A DNA stretch of 64,000 bases, from assembly GCF_001552595.1 (NCBI RefSeq), contig NZ_BCRM01000011.1:1-64000 (forward strand), in the 5' to 3' direction. The notes under the pieces are model-generated. The model saw nothing but the letters and a program-made list of their open reading frames with translations, did not search any database and was not told the DNA's origin. The DNA comes from Rhodococcus erythropolis NBRC 15567 (GTDB lineage: Bacteria > Actinomycetota > Actinomycetes > Mycobacteriales > Mycobacteriaceae). This document shows positions 37,576 to 46,885 of the stretch, in pieces (the stretch's first letter is position 1; every line of letters starts with the position of its first letter). The position numbers and the translations under genes were made by a program.

Positions 37576-40500
37576 CTATGGACTAGTTCGGTCCTTACCG
37601 CTCCGAGGTAGGGACCGTCGTCCCGGCGAGAGAGAGAATCCGTCCGGGACAGGTTTAAATGGCTTTGCAGGTGATCGGTGATGCGAATGAAATTGACGTA
37701 GTGATTCGATATCAATTTCTCCCACGACTACATAATCGTGAACGCCGCCTTTGACCTTCACGATATCGCGCCTCCATGTTTCGCTGTATGGCGCGCGTAT
37801 ACGGCTGTCGCCATAAGCGCCATCATTGCATTGAATTATGTATGCATGAATATCGAGCGATGCCGATTCTATGAGCGATACGAATGTTGTTATGTCTCTA
37901 TTCCATTCGGGAACAAACAGTGCGTCAACTTTTCCTCGAAGATCGGAGCGATAGTTGATGTTTGTCAACTCGCTACAAATAAGCATCGCGAATGAAAAGT
38001 TTCCGTTTTGTATTACAGTCGGGCTATCTGTTTGAATCTTTGGTTCCAGTCTCAATCCTGCATACGAATGCAATGTTTGCTCTTCGTGGAGGGCGGCGCG
38101 CTGCTTATCTTGTCTAACAATCATTGTCGAGGGAAATCCAAGACCGTCGTGTCCCAATGCGGCCCAGACTTGGTTGTGAACGACTTTCTCTCCGTTCTTA
38201 TTCTTCGAGTGGAAATACTCCATTCCTGTAATCAGGTTAATTCCTCTGTCGTGCAGCTTCTGGGCTATTCTAATGAACCACTTCGACGGCAAGGCTAGTT
38301 CGGGGAGTATGAGATAATCAATCTCGCTACCTCTTGATATTACTTCATTTATTAATGAGTTCAATCGTCGATACCGGTCTACATCTGGATCGGAGAGTTT
38401 CATCGCAGCAGCGATCCAGCTATCGTATTCGGTCTTCCAGCTACTTATAGCGATCCTCTTTTTGGTCGAAACTGATCCCGATTGAATCTTGAGAAGATGA
38501 GGATCATTTTCGCTTACGTTCGGCATCATTCCAGTTGGTTTCCATCCGCGGAGGGCGCCAATAACTTTGATCAATTTGGCATTCGACTCTTTAGAAAATG
38601 GCGATCCCGCGATGATAAAAAGCTCTGCGAAGCTGAAGGGGCGCGTAGGGAATGCAATACCTGAATGAAATAGTTCCGGGTTGCTATGATTCCATTCTGA
38701 CATTGTTTGTAGTCCGGCAATTGACTCTTTTTTCAATAATTTCATCAACGTGGACAATTTAAAAGGCGCCACACGATCGAAGGGATGGGCGAAGAATTCC
38801 CGTTCGATTCCGCGCCGAGCGACGAATTCCTCGGGCAAAAAGGAGAAACGGTAAGGTGCGTGCGCAAGATCGCGGTAGAAGAGACTTTTGTGAACTAGTT
38901 CTATCGCTTGAATTGATAGGCTAGGAAATCTAGGGTCCGATTTTGTCGGTTCCTCTATGTGACGATTCCAATTTTTAGCCTCAGAACTGCTGAGGTGACC
39001 AGGAAAGGCCGAAGCAATGTTTTCGTAAATTGTGCTGAAGAGTCTAGTTGTCCATTCGGAAATTATTGCTTGGCCATCAATCGTCTGATGGGCATCGGAG
39101 CTTGCAATAATTTTGCAGTCGGCGGCAATCATGTTAACGATATTGTTCAGCGATCTTATTATCAGGCCAACTTCTTCGAAATCCTTGCAGCTAGTAGCCA
39201 GTTGGATAATCCGAGGGAGGTATCCGGCTAGATCGAAGAAATTTGGTAAGACAAGAACGTGGTCAATAAACGCACGGTAGAAGGCGCGGCGATGATCAAT
39301 CCAGTCCTTGGGTTCAAGGTCGCGCTCGTAAGCTTCGATATCTCTGAGTTTCAAGGCGAATCCGGCTCGTCTCATAGAGACCGAGTCGGTCTTTCGCAGA
39401 TTATCTGCGGATTCACCGTCGGATTGTGTGGCGGCTACCATATCGGTGGCAACTTTTTCTGGATTTGATGGCAACACAGGTAGACTTCGCCATTCACTTG
39501 CGCGTTCATAAATTGAGTTTCTAATCGAAGATATTAGAACTTTTCCGGAATCGCCTTCCATGAAAAAGATCTTGTTCTTCCTGTTTGAGAATCTTATGTC
39601 GCTACCTTCTAGGTATTCCGCAGTATATGAGATGGACCCAGCTTCGGCTTCATCCCACACGAGCTTTCGGTCAGATCGAGATATGATCCAATTCCAGATC
39701 TGAGATGAGGTGGCCATTTTGCTGCGATTTTCAATCACCAAAATAATGTCGTCGACGTATCGGCCGTAGTAGATCGGAACTATCTCTTCTTCGATCGTTC
39801 GATCGAGCTCAATCAGTGCCATATTGGCAATCACAGCTGATGCGGGGAGGCCGACCGGCAGTCCTCGCGGAAACTCTACCATTCGCGTCCAGGCGTGGAT
39901 AGACTTTATGAAGACTCTGTTTAGTTTTGTTTCTTTCGCTGTTAGATTGATTCCTAGTGTTTTATGAACGAAGTTCTTATCGGTCATAAAACTTGGATCG
40001 AGCTGGTGATAGAAGGTAGTTACGTCTGCTGTGATCGCAACAATCTCTTTATCTTCCTCAAGTGCTTCCGTCATACTTTTGAGTCCGTCGTCCCGCCACT
40101 TACCAAAAGGTGTTGTATACGGATTGAAAGATCCTAGAGATAAGTCCTCTATGGCGTTCGGAGTGACCTTCCGAAGTCGATTTCCGTATGCGGTGGCACT
40201 TAGGCACTTATCAAATTTCTTTCCAACTCTCATCATCCACAATGTAGATATAATGTGGAAGTCAATACTGCACATCGCAGACAGTCGAAATTCTGCGATG
40301 GGCGCTGATTCAGAATTCTCAATGGAAATGCCCCAAATCCGTGCTGGGTTTGAATGGACTACATTGCTAGCGTCGGGTGGGGATATTTTTAAGCTTTTCG
40401 GGAAGAAGGTGCGACCCCCCAAATAATCTGGATCTTCAACCCAATCGTCAGACGGTGAATTTAACCTGTATAGGAGCGATAGGAGATTGTGTACAAGATC

Positions 40501-40605
40501 TTCTTCGTACTCCGCAATTTTAAGTATAGGGGGATTGGTTGTGTAGTATAGATCGACCTTAGCCATTCGATAAGCCATTCCGAGGTCTGTGAGAGTGAAG
40601 TTCAT
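37576..40605 (-). CDS. drt1: Reverse transcriptase-nitrilase fusion, DRT type 1 (UG1)
   Basis: The 1009-residue protein has an N-terminal reverse transcriptase and a C-terminal nitrilase-like domain. The RT shows motif A ITADVTTFYHQ (Asp194), motif B GLPVGLPASAVIANM and the catalytic YVDD at 282-285. The nitrilase part has Glu769 (LPELALP), Lys834 (RQDKQR) and Cys877 (LICSEL) as a complete E-K-C triad. That combination defines UG1/DRT1 antiphage RTs described by Gao et al. and Mestre et al. Start ATG 40605 has GAAGAAGG upstream. Base composition drops sharply: a hand count of 38341-38400 gives 23 G/C of 60, against 37 of 60 at 42301-42360. Recent acquisition is likely. It lies 93 nt after brxHI on the same strand. 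Confidence 0.93.
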   Translation of the reverse strand: MNFTLTDLGMAYRMAKVDLYYTTNPPILKIAEYEEDLVHNLLSLLYRLNSPSDDWVEDPDYLGGRTFFPKSLKISPPDASNVVHSNPARIWGISIENSESAPIAEFRLSAMCSIDFHIISTLWMMRVGKKFDKCLSATAYGNRLRKVTPNAIEDLSLGSFNPYTTPFGKWRDDGLKSMTEALEEDKEIVAITADVTTFYHQLDPSFMTDKNFVHKTLGINLTAKETKLNRVFIKSIHAWTRMVEFPRGLPVGLPASAVIANMALIELDRTIEEEIVPIYYGRYVDDIILVIENRSKMATSSQIWNWIISRSDRKLVWDEAEAGSISYTAEYLEGSDIRFSNRKNKIFFMEGDSGKVLISSIRNSIYERASEWRSLPVLPSNPEKVATDMVAATQSDGESADNLRKTDSVSMRRAGFALKLRDIEAYERDLEPKDWIDHRRAFYRAFIDHVLVLPNFFDLAGYLPRIIQLATSCKDFEEVGLIIRSLNNIVNMIAADCKIIASSDAHQTIDGQAIISEWTTRLFSTIYENIASAFPGHLSSSEAKNWNRHIEEPTKSDPRFPSLSIQAIELVHKSLFYRDLAHAPYRFSFLPEEFVARRGIEREFFAHPFDRVAPFKLSTLMKLLKKESIAGLQTMSEWNHSNPELFHSGIAFPTRPFSFAELFIIAGSPFSKESNAKLIKVIGALRGWKPTGMMPNVSENDPHLLKIQSGSVSTKKRIAISSWKTEYDSWIAAAMKLSDPDVDRYRRLNSLINEVISRGSEIDYLILPELALPSKWFIRIAQKLHDRGINLITGMEYFHSKNKNGEKVVHNQVWAALGHDGLGFPSTMIVRQDKQRAALHEEQTLHSYAGLRLEPKIQTDSPTVIQNGNFSFAMLICSELTNINYRSDLRGKVDALFVPEWNRDITTFVSLIESASLDIHAYIIQCNDGAYGDSRIRAPYSETWRRDIVKVKGGVHDYVVVGEIDIESLRQFHSHHRSPAKPFKPVPDGFSLSPGRRSLPRSGKDRTSP

Positions 40606-40698
40606 TGGCCTTCTTCATTTTGTCGCGGTGTTCGGGTGGGAATGCAGATGGATCATGATCGATCGGACTGAGATCTTCAGTTCGCACCGGACTTATAT

Positions 40699-42798
40699 CT
40701 ACGGCGTGAGTTGTACATTTGATCTGAGTGATAATTGAGCACCGGTCGAGTTGACCAGTCTGCTAGACATTGTTTGCCGGGCCAAATGCTCCGGCAGTGC
40801 GACGGAGAATTTCAGCCCTCGCAGCGCACCTTTGTCGACGGCAGGTAGAGGTCGCGGGGCGTCATGTGCGCGGGCAGCTGCAAGTCCGTCACGGATGTCT
40901 TGAACGCTTAGGTCTCGGTGCAGGCGTACGCAGTCTGCCCGCGACATCTGGCGCGGGACGATCAGGTCCGGAATCCAAGCGCCCAAGGTTCGGTTCGCCT
41001 TCGCGCCTGCCCAGGTCCACCAGCGCCAGTCTTCACGCTCGTCCCGGGCGATGACGAATGATCCTTCGGTGACGGTGCCAGATCGGACGTCACGGATGCC
41101 GTCGATCGTCGTCACCGCACGACGGGTGAGGGTGACACCTTGCGGAAGCGAGCCGAGGAGAACCTCCCTCATCCCACGCGCGATTTCAAAGGAGGGACCA
41201 TCGGGGATCGAGCTCCATTTGGCCTTTCCTGCGATCTCCGTGGCCTCGACGTAGCAGAATCGCCGTTTCCAATCGATATGGGTGACCGCCCAAGAACGTC
41301 CACTCAACAACAAGATTCGACGCCCTTCTACTTCATCGGTCAGCAATGCAGTTTCTACTGATCCGATTTCGTCGCGCCCGGCGAGCACCTTGAACTCCGG
41401 TGCGGCGGTGAATACGGCGAGGAGTTCCATGAAGTGTCTGCGGCCGAAGTGCTTCTCGGCTTCGAGCCCGATGAATGCGGTTCCGGAGTCCTGTTCGAGG
41501 AACCCTTCGGAGAGGAGGTGAGACATGATCTCGGGGGCAGTGTCATCAAAGAGAGGGAGTGAACCCCAGCCCTGTTGCCAATCGGTGAGTGGTACCCGCC
41601 TGGTCTGCAAGGCCGATGCAAGAATCTGTTGCGCCACAATGTGCCGAGGCTCGGGGGTGGGGAGAACTGGCTCGACCCATCCCGATGACCAGCACTGCAA
41701 CATGCCGAGAGCGTCGAGGACTGCTTCTTCCGTGATGCACAGGAACAGGCAGTTACGGGTGGAACCAGGCCTCCGCCCAGTCCGACCTAGTCGTTGCAGA
41801 AAAGACGAGACCGTGCGAGGCGCGTTGATCTGGATGACGCGGTCAAGATCTCCGACATCGATGCCGAGCTCGAGAGTGGACGTTGCGACGATTACACAAT
41901 CGCGCGCTTCGGCAAAGGCTTCCTCAGACTCTCGGCGCTCCGCAGCAGAGAGCGACGAGTGGGAAACGAAGGTCGTGATTCCGCGCTCTCGCAGAGACTT
42001 GCCGAGTTCCTCAGCCAGTCGTCGCGAGTCGACGAACACTAGCCGCTTCTCGCCTTTGTGCAGTGTGGCAATTACTTTGGAGGCATTCTCGACGCTGCCC
42101 ACTGAGTCGACGGTAATGTCGGGTACGACAGCGTCGCCGTCAAGCGATGGCGCGATCACGAGACCGGCACGAACCGAGCCGCCTTGCAACCAGCTCAACA
42201 GCTGATCTGGATTCCCGACGGTGGCTGACATCCCGACACGCTGAAGCTTGCGGCCCAACAATGTTTCGAGGCGGGCTAGTACGGCGAGTAGATGCCACCC
42301 GCGATCGTCACCCGCGAACGCATGAACTTCATCGACGACAACTGCCTGGACACCGCCGAGTACCTCAGCTGCATCGACACCTTCAGAAACCAACATTGAT
42401 TCGAGGGATTCGGGCGTCGTCAACAAAACATCCGGGCGGTCGCGCTTTATACGGCCGCGGGCGGAGGATGTCACGTCACCGTGCCAAGTTGAGGCGTCGC
42501 GTCCCATCCACTCGGCGTAACCCGCGATGCGTGGTTGAAGGTTGTTGAGCAGTGCCTTGAGCGGGCAGATGTAGAGAACAGAGATCCCGGTCCAGCGCTC
42601 CGTCTGCATACGCGTCAGCAACGGGAACATTGCAGCTTCCGTTTTGCCGCCCGCGGTAGGTGCCAACAGAATTGCGTCTGATCCGGTGCTGATGGGCGCG
42701 ACCGATTCGTCCTGCAGAGGACGCAATCCGGGCCACCCGAGTGAATTGACAATGTGGTGCTGGATAACCGGATCGAGTCGGTCGAAACCGGCAGTCAC
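40699..42798 (-). CDS. brxHI: BREX-2 DEAD/DEAH-box helicase BrxHI
   Basis: The 699-residue protein is an Lhr-like superfamily 2 helicase: motif I APTAGGKT (Lys52), motif II DEVH (156-159), motif III MSATVGN, a helicase C lobe with STLELGIDVGDLDRVIQ and LQRLGRTGRRPGSTR (motif VI), then a 200-residue C-terminal region. BrxHI is the helicase of type 2 BREX and is probably needed for remodelling or translocating on target DNA; its exact step is unknown. It overlaps brxD by 4 nt and is the last core gene of the leftward operon. Length agrees with family members. Confidence 0.9.
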   Translation of the reverse strand: MTAGFDRLDPVIQHHIVNSLGWPGLRPLQDESVAPISTGSDAILLAPTAGGKTEAAMFPLLTRMQTERWTGISVLYICPLKALLNNLQPRIAGYAEWMGRDASTWHGDVTSSARGRIKRDRPDVLLTTPESLESMLVSEGVDAAEVLGGVQAVVVDEVHAFAGDDRGWHLLAVLARLETLLGRKLQRVGMSATVGNPDQLLSWLQGGSVRAGLVIAPSLDGDAVVPDITVDSVGSVENASKVIATLHKGEKRLVFVDSRRLAEELGKSLRERGITTFVSHSSLSAAERRESEEAFAEARDCVIVATSTLELGIDVGDLDRVIQINAPRTVSSFLQRLGRTGRRPGSTRNCLFLCITEEAVLDALGMLQCWSSGWVEPVLPTPEPRHIVAQQILASALQTRRVPLTDWQQGWGSLPLFDDTAPEIMSHLLSEGFLEQDSGTAFIGLEAEKHFGRRHFMELLAVFTAAPEFKVLAGRDEIGSVETALLTDEVEGRRILLLSGRSWAVTHIDWKRRFCYVEATEIAGKAKWSSIPDGPSFEIARGMREVLLGSLPQGVTLTRRAVTTIDGIRDVRSGTVTEGSFVIARDEREDWRWWTWAGAKANRTLGAWIPDLIVPRQMSRADCVRLHRDLSVQDIRDGLAAARAHDAPRPLPAVDKGALRGLKFSVALPEHLARQTMSSRLVNSTGAQLSLRSNVQLTP

Positions 42799-44087
42799 AG
42801 TTCGACCTCATCAGCGCTGGTGGCCTGAACGATTTCGGCCTTCTCGCTGTCGGCGATGGTTAGCGAATAGTGTTGGCGTGGATCAAAGTCGGCGAATTGA
42901 TCGACTCGGTCCAGTACGTCCGCGACAAGCTTCTTGAGGAAGATGCGTGGGGACACCCCGACTTTCCCACCGAGCTCGCCGGCAACAGCATCGGCAAGGT
43001 CGCGCAGGTAAGCGTCGTCGACCAACGTGCGGATTCGGTCCGACTCAGACGATCCATCGGCGTAGACGTCACGAACGCGGATGCCGACTTCGACGAGGCG
43101 ATCAAGATCGAACCCGGTGAGCCTGATTTGGGGAGCGCGAGGATTGTCGAATCGTGCGTCCGTCCCGAAGTCTGTCTGTAGACGCTGCGCGAGCGGGGGC
43201 AATGCCTGCACCCCCAGTCGTCCGTCGTAGAACGCTGGTGTTCCGGTGATGATCAGGTAGAGGCCGGGGTAGCGGCCGGAGTCGAGCTCATCGATCCACT
43301 GCCGCAATGCATTAAGGGCCTTTGCGCGGCTGTCCGAGCGCATTCGCTGCAATGTTTCAACTTCATCGATCACCAGAACGAGGCCCGGGTGTCGTGCGCC
43401 TTTGAGGACTGCAAGGAGTCCTTGCAGAAATCCCATCGCGAGAAAATGGTCGACGTCCTGACGCACGCCGGCTACACGTTTCGCAGCGGCACCGACATGT
43501 GGTTGGCCACCGAGCCACGCGATGAGAGCATCGGCGGTTGCGGCATCGTCACGGTCGACGGCATCGCGGTAGGCGCGCAAGACCATCGGATACACCGGGG
43601 TGGCGGTGGCGACGCTGGCGAGGCGCTGTTCGAGTAGCGCCGCGATTTGCTCGGCAGTGGCTTCGTCGGCACCGGCAGCGGTGGCTGCGTCTTCTTCGAT
43701 CCCGTACAGCCAAGCATCGATGACATTGCGAAACGCGCTCTTGGCGAAGGCCGAGGTCCGCAACTCTTCGATAGTCCGTCGATACACGGTCTCGAGCTTG
43801 TGCAGCGGGGTTTCGAGTTCGCTGATCTGAACTTCGGCGACGGCGAGACCACGTTGCATCGCGCGTTGCTCGACCCACCGGGAGAAGAACGTCTTACCCG
43901 AACCGTACTCGCCGCGTACGGCTTTGAAGATCGCTCCCCCCGAGGCAACGGCGTCGAGATCCTCGTCGATGGTGGTGGCGAAGCGGTCGATACCGACAGC
44001 GAGGACGTCGAGATTGCCGTCAGGCACGGTGCCCTGGCGTAGAGACTGGAGGATCTCGCGGCGACGAACCGGTGACAGGGCGGTCAC
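42795..44087 (-). CDS. brxD: BREX-2 ATP-binding protein BrxD
   Basis: The 430-residue AAA/STAND-like ATPase has Walker A GEYGSGKTFF (Lys65) and Walker B LVLVIDEVETLQ near 237, with DSGRYPGLYLIITGTPAF as sensor region. The start (RRREILQSLRQGTVP) and overall length match the BREX type 2 BrxD family. It overlaps pglZ and brxHI by 4 nt on each side, which fits coupled synthesis with a stoichiometric complex. Its role in the BREX cycle is unresolved; an ATP-dependent loader or sensor is a fair inference. Confidence 0.9.
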   Translation of the reverse strand: MTALSPVRRREILQSLRQGTVPDGNLDVLAVGIDRFATTIDEDLDAVASGGAIFKAVRGEYGSGKTFFSRWVEQRAMQRGLAVAEVQISELETPLHKLETVYRRTIEELRTSAFAKSAFRNVIDAWLYGIEEDAATAAGADEATAEQIAALLEQRLASVATATPVYPMVLRAYRDAVDRDDAATADALIAWLGGQPHVGAAAKRVAGVRQDVDHFLAMGFLQGLLAVLKGARHPGLVLVIDEVETLQRMRSDSRAKALNALRQWIDELDSGRYPGLYLIITGTPAFYDGRLGVQALPPLAQRLQTDFGTDARFDNPRAPQIRLTGFDLDRLVEVGIRVRDVYADGSSESDRIRTLVDDAYLRDLADAVAGELGGKVGVSPRIFLKKLVADVLDRVDQFADFDPRQHYSLTIADSEKAEIVQATSADEVEL

Positions 44088-46885
44088 TGGGGGACTCCGA
44101 ACTGCTCGAACATCAGGGCAGCCTCCACTTCCAGTTCGGTGCCGTTGACACTGAGAACTACGACGCCGTCGGTGTTCAAGATCTGGGCCACGACCGACAA
44201 TGCTCTACTGGCGCGTGTCGAAGGTACGCCGAGTATTTCGGCAGCGCGTCCGAGTGATAACACTCCGTTGCCGGCAATCGTCTCACGGAGAAGAGTCTCG
44301 ATGGCAGCTTTTTCGAGGTTGCGTCCGAATGTCTTGTACTGCTGTGCAAACAGTGCGGTCCCGAGTAGTTCTTCCACCTTGTCGCGCCCGCCGGAAACGA
44401 CGGGTGAAGCAGCCACTGTCGCGGCGGGAGTGCCGACATCGAACAGCGCATCGGATTGTGGTGACAGCTTCGGCGCAACCGTTTTCTTCCGCTTCGACGC
44501 AATAGCCGGTGCAGCGGTGACCGGTGTCTGCAGAACAACTGCTGTGCGGCTCGGTTCCCACCAGGCGGGTACCGGGGAAGGAGACACCTCGAGGCCAAGG
44601 TGTGGCGGTACGGCACCGTTGACGAGGATCGAGATGGGAATGACAGCTTCGGCTAGCGTGGCGCCGCCGTGGTAGCCGGCTTTCATCCCGGTGTACCGGA
44701 GTTGCTCGTCTACCGCGAGGACCGCGCTGTGGCTGTCGGTGAGTACACGCGGACCTTCGACCAGGACTTCGTCAATTGGCACGGAGGCTGCATCGGCGCC
44801 CGCTGCTAGACGGTATCGAGCCGAAACCTGCTGACCGCGCTGCACACTCGGCTGCTCACGACGCTCGACGACATGACCGTGGTCGCTGACAAGGACAATG
44901 GTGCGACCGACTGCTGCCGCAGCAGACAAGAGCGCATCGAGATGCTTGAAACCCGCCGTGGTCCAAGTGGTGCCGATCGGATCGGACCGATCGAGGGCGT
45001 CATCGATGTCATTGAGGACACAGGCAATGACGGGTCGGTCTTTTGTGTTTTCGACTGCGGTACGCACGTCCTGCGCGAGCGCGTTGCCGCGCGAGACTGC
45101 TTCCAGGTCCGCTTTATGGAAGAGCACCTGACCCGCGCCGCGCAATGCGTGCGATTGCAGCCACGAGGCGAATCCTCGGCGTTCCTCAGACTGTCCGCCA
45201 CGTTGGAGTGCGCCGGATAGCAGTGTGCAGCGGGAGAATTCGGTAACGGTCGGCAGGGCAGCGAGAGCTGCACTGTTCGGTTCCTCGGAGACCAGGGTGC
45301 ATTCTTGCCATTGGGGGCGATAGCGACGGAGTGCGTCGGCAACAACCTCGTTGGCTGCGGTGGCACCCATTCCGTCGGCGATGACGAGCAGTACCGGAGA
45401 TCGAGTGGCCGTGCTGAGCGCGCTGGCACCCGGCGCAGCAACTGTGAGCGGCAGGACCACGCGGTCGAGGATGTCCTCGATGTATATGGGGGCGCCGGGG
45501 CCGTTCAGGTGATGAGTGCCGCTGGACGAGACCAGAGTCGCGAACTGTCGGTCTTGCTCTCCGCGACGGGCGCGCACAGTCGTGATGATCCGATGTGCCG
45601 CCGCCGCGAGGGTCGGGTCGTCGGCACCGACGAAGGCATCGTTGACGGCACCGTCCACCCAAGACAATTCGCTGCGGTAGTACGTCAGCCACCCGGCGAG
45701 TGTCGACGGTCGTTGGGCATCGCGGCGCGTCCACCGCAGTAGCCGTAGGGCAGCGGCGCCTACCCGGACGTCGCGTGGTGCGTCGGAGGAGTCCACTCGC
45801 GATTCACGATGTGCGACTACGTCAGCCCACGCATTTTCCACTGCCGTGAGATCCGGGTTCTGTTCGGCGGCAGCAAGAGCTGCTGCGAATCGGGCGATAC
45901 GAGGCGGGCGCGCGGACGACAGGACGTCCGATCGACCAACTAACGACGTCGCCTGCAAACGGACCACCAGCTGCTCGGCCCGGCGCAGGACATCATCCGG
46001 AACGTCGGCGCCGGTAACAGCGAGGGCTGCCGTATTGCCCCAGGCGGAGAGCTGCTGCTCCGTCAAAGTGTGGTGACCGAGCTCGACTTCGAGAAGGGTT
46101 CGCACTTTGACGGTCACGTCGATCGACGTGGGGAAGGCTGCGGATGCGGCGGCGGAATCGTCGATCAGCGCGGCGACGAGCCCGAGGGGAACCAATTGCG
46201 CTGGCCCACTGGTGCGCCACACGATCGTCATTGAGCGACCGAGGGGGCCGAGGGTGCGTTCGAGCCAGAGATAGAACTGTTCGACCAAGACCGGCGCGGT
46301 CCGGTCACGCCACGCTGAAAACTCTTTGGTCCGTTCGGTATTCATTGACCACAGAGACACATGATGAGGAGTGACCTCGCTGGCAGTCAGCCCGAAATTA
46401 CGTTGGGCGAGGGCCCCGAACAGGTGGTCGTTGGTCAGGACACCACCCGGGGCGGGCGGCACCGAATCACCAAGTTCGCGCAACGCGGAGCGGGCGGCGT
46501 CGTTGTCGAGGGAGAGCAGATTGAACTCTTGTCGGTTTGCCCGGAACTTCTCTCTTAGCGCGGGCCATGGATCCAGATTGGACAGCCGGCCCGAGACCAA
46601 ATGATCGACAACTCCAGCGGGCAGTTCGGCCGACTCCCGATCTGTCAGGATCACAACCCAATCGAAGTGGTGTCGCTCGGTCAGCGCGTCACGAATCGCG
46701 AGCACACTCGGACCAACTCGGATCTTCACGCTCTGGCCGTCGAGCTGGAAGGCGTCGGCACCAGACCACACGGGCGCCGCGGCGAGCGCAATAACCCCGC
46801 GGCGATGCCGGCTTGCACGGAACTGACCGATCGCGGTGCGGATGCCGGCCACATCCGCCTCCGGGAGCCGCGTTGGAACTGTCAC
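44084..46885 (-). CDS. pglZ: BREX-2 phosphatase-fold protein PglZ
   Basis: The 933-residue protein has the alkaline-phosphatase-superfamily PglZ core: [17 protein letters not shown] places metal Asp near residue 503, and [11 protein letters not shown] near 668 gives the second metal cluster. The N-terminal half is helical. The C-terminal part after about 790 has a proline-rich linker, then a winged-helix-like end ([23 protein letters not shown]). PglZ is the one component shared by nearly all BREX types. In Streptomyces Pgl it acts as the antitoxin-like partner restraining PglX. It overlaps pglY and brxD by 4 nt. Confidence 0.94.
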   Translation of the reverse strand: MTVPTRLPEADVAGIRTAIGQFRASRHRRGVIALAAAPVWSGADAFQLDGQSVKIRVGPSVLAIRDALTERHHFDWVVILTDRESAELPAGVVDHLVSGRLSNLDPWPALREKFRANRQEFNLLSLDNDAARSALRELGDSVPPAPGGVLTNDHLFGALAQRNFGLTASEVTPHHVSLWSMNTERTKEFSAWRDRTAPVLVEQFYLWLERTLGPLGRSMTIVWRTSGPAQLVPLGLVAALIDDSAAASAAFPTSIDVTVKVRTLLEVELGHHTLTEQQLSAWGNTAALAVTGADVPDDVLRRAEQLVVRLQATSLVGRSDVLSSARPPRIARFAAALAAAEQNPDLTAVENAWADVVAHRESRVDSSDAPRDVRVGAAALRLLRWTRRDAQRPSTLAGWLTYYRSELSWVDGAVNDAFVGADDPTLAAAAHRIITTVRARRGEQDRQFATLVSSSGTHHLNGPGAPIYIEDILDRVVLPLTVAAPGASALSTATRSPVLLVIADGMGATAANEVVADALRRYRPQWQECTLVSEEPNSAALAALPTVTEFSRCTLLSGALQRGGQSEERRGFASWLQSHALRGAGQVLFHKADLEAVSRGNALAQDVRTAVENTKDRPVIACVLNDIDDALDRSDPIGTTWTTAGFKHLDALLSAAAAVGRTIVLVSDHGHVVERREQPSVQRGQQVSARYRLAAGADAASVPIDEVLVEGPRVLTDSHSAVLAVDEQLRYTGMKAGYHGGATLAEAVIPISILVNGAVPPHLGLEVSPSPVPAWWEPSRTAVVLQTPVTAAPAIASKRKKTVAPKLSPQSDALFDVGTPAATVAASPVVSGGRDKVEELLGTALFAQQYKTFGRNLEKAAIETLLRETIAGNGVLSLGRAAEILGVPSTRASRALSVVAQILNTDGVVVLSVNGTELEVEAALMFEQFGVPQ

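Noticed and set aside
37576-40605. Group II intron maturase, retron or diversity-generating RT
   Set aside because: No intron RNA ends, maturase or HNH domain, no msr/msd-like RNA, and no template/variable repeat pair; the nitrilase domain fits UG1/DRT1 instead.
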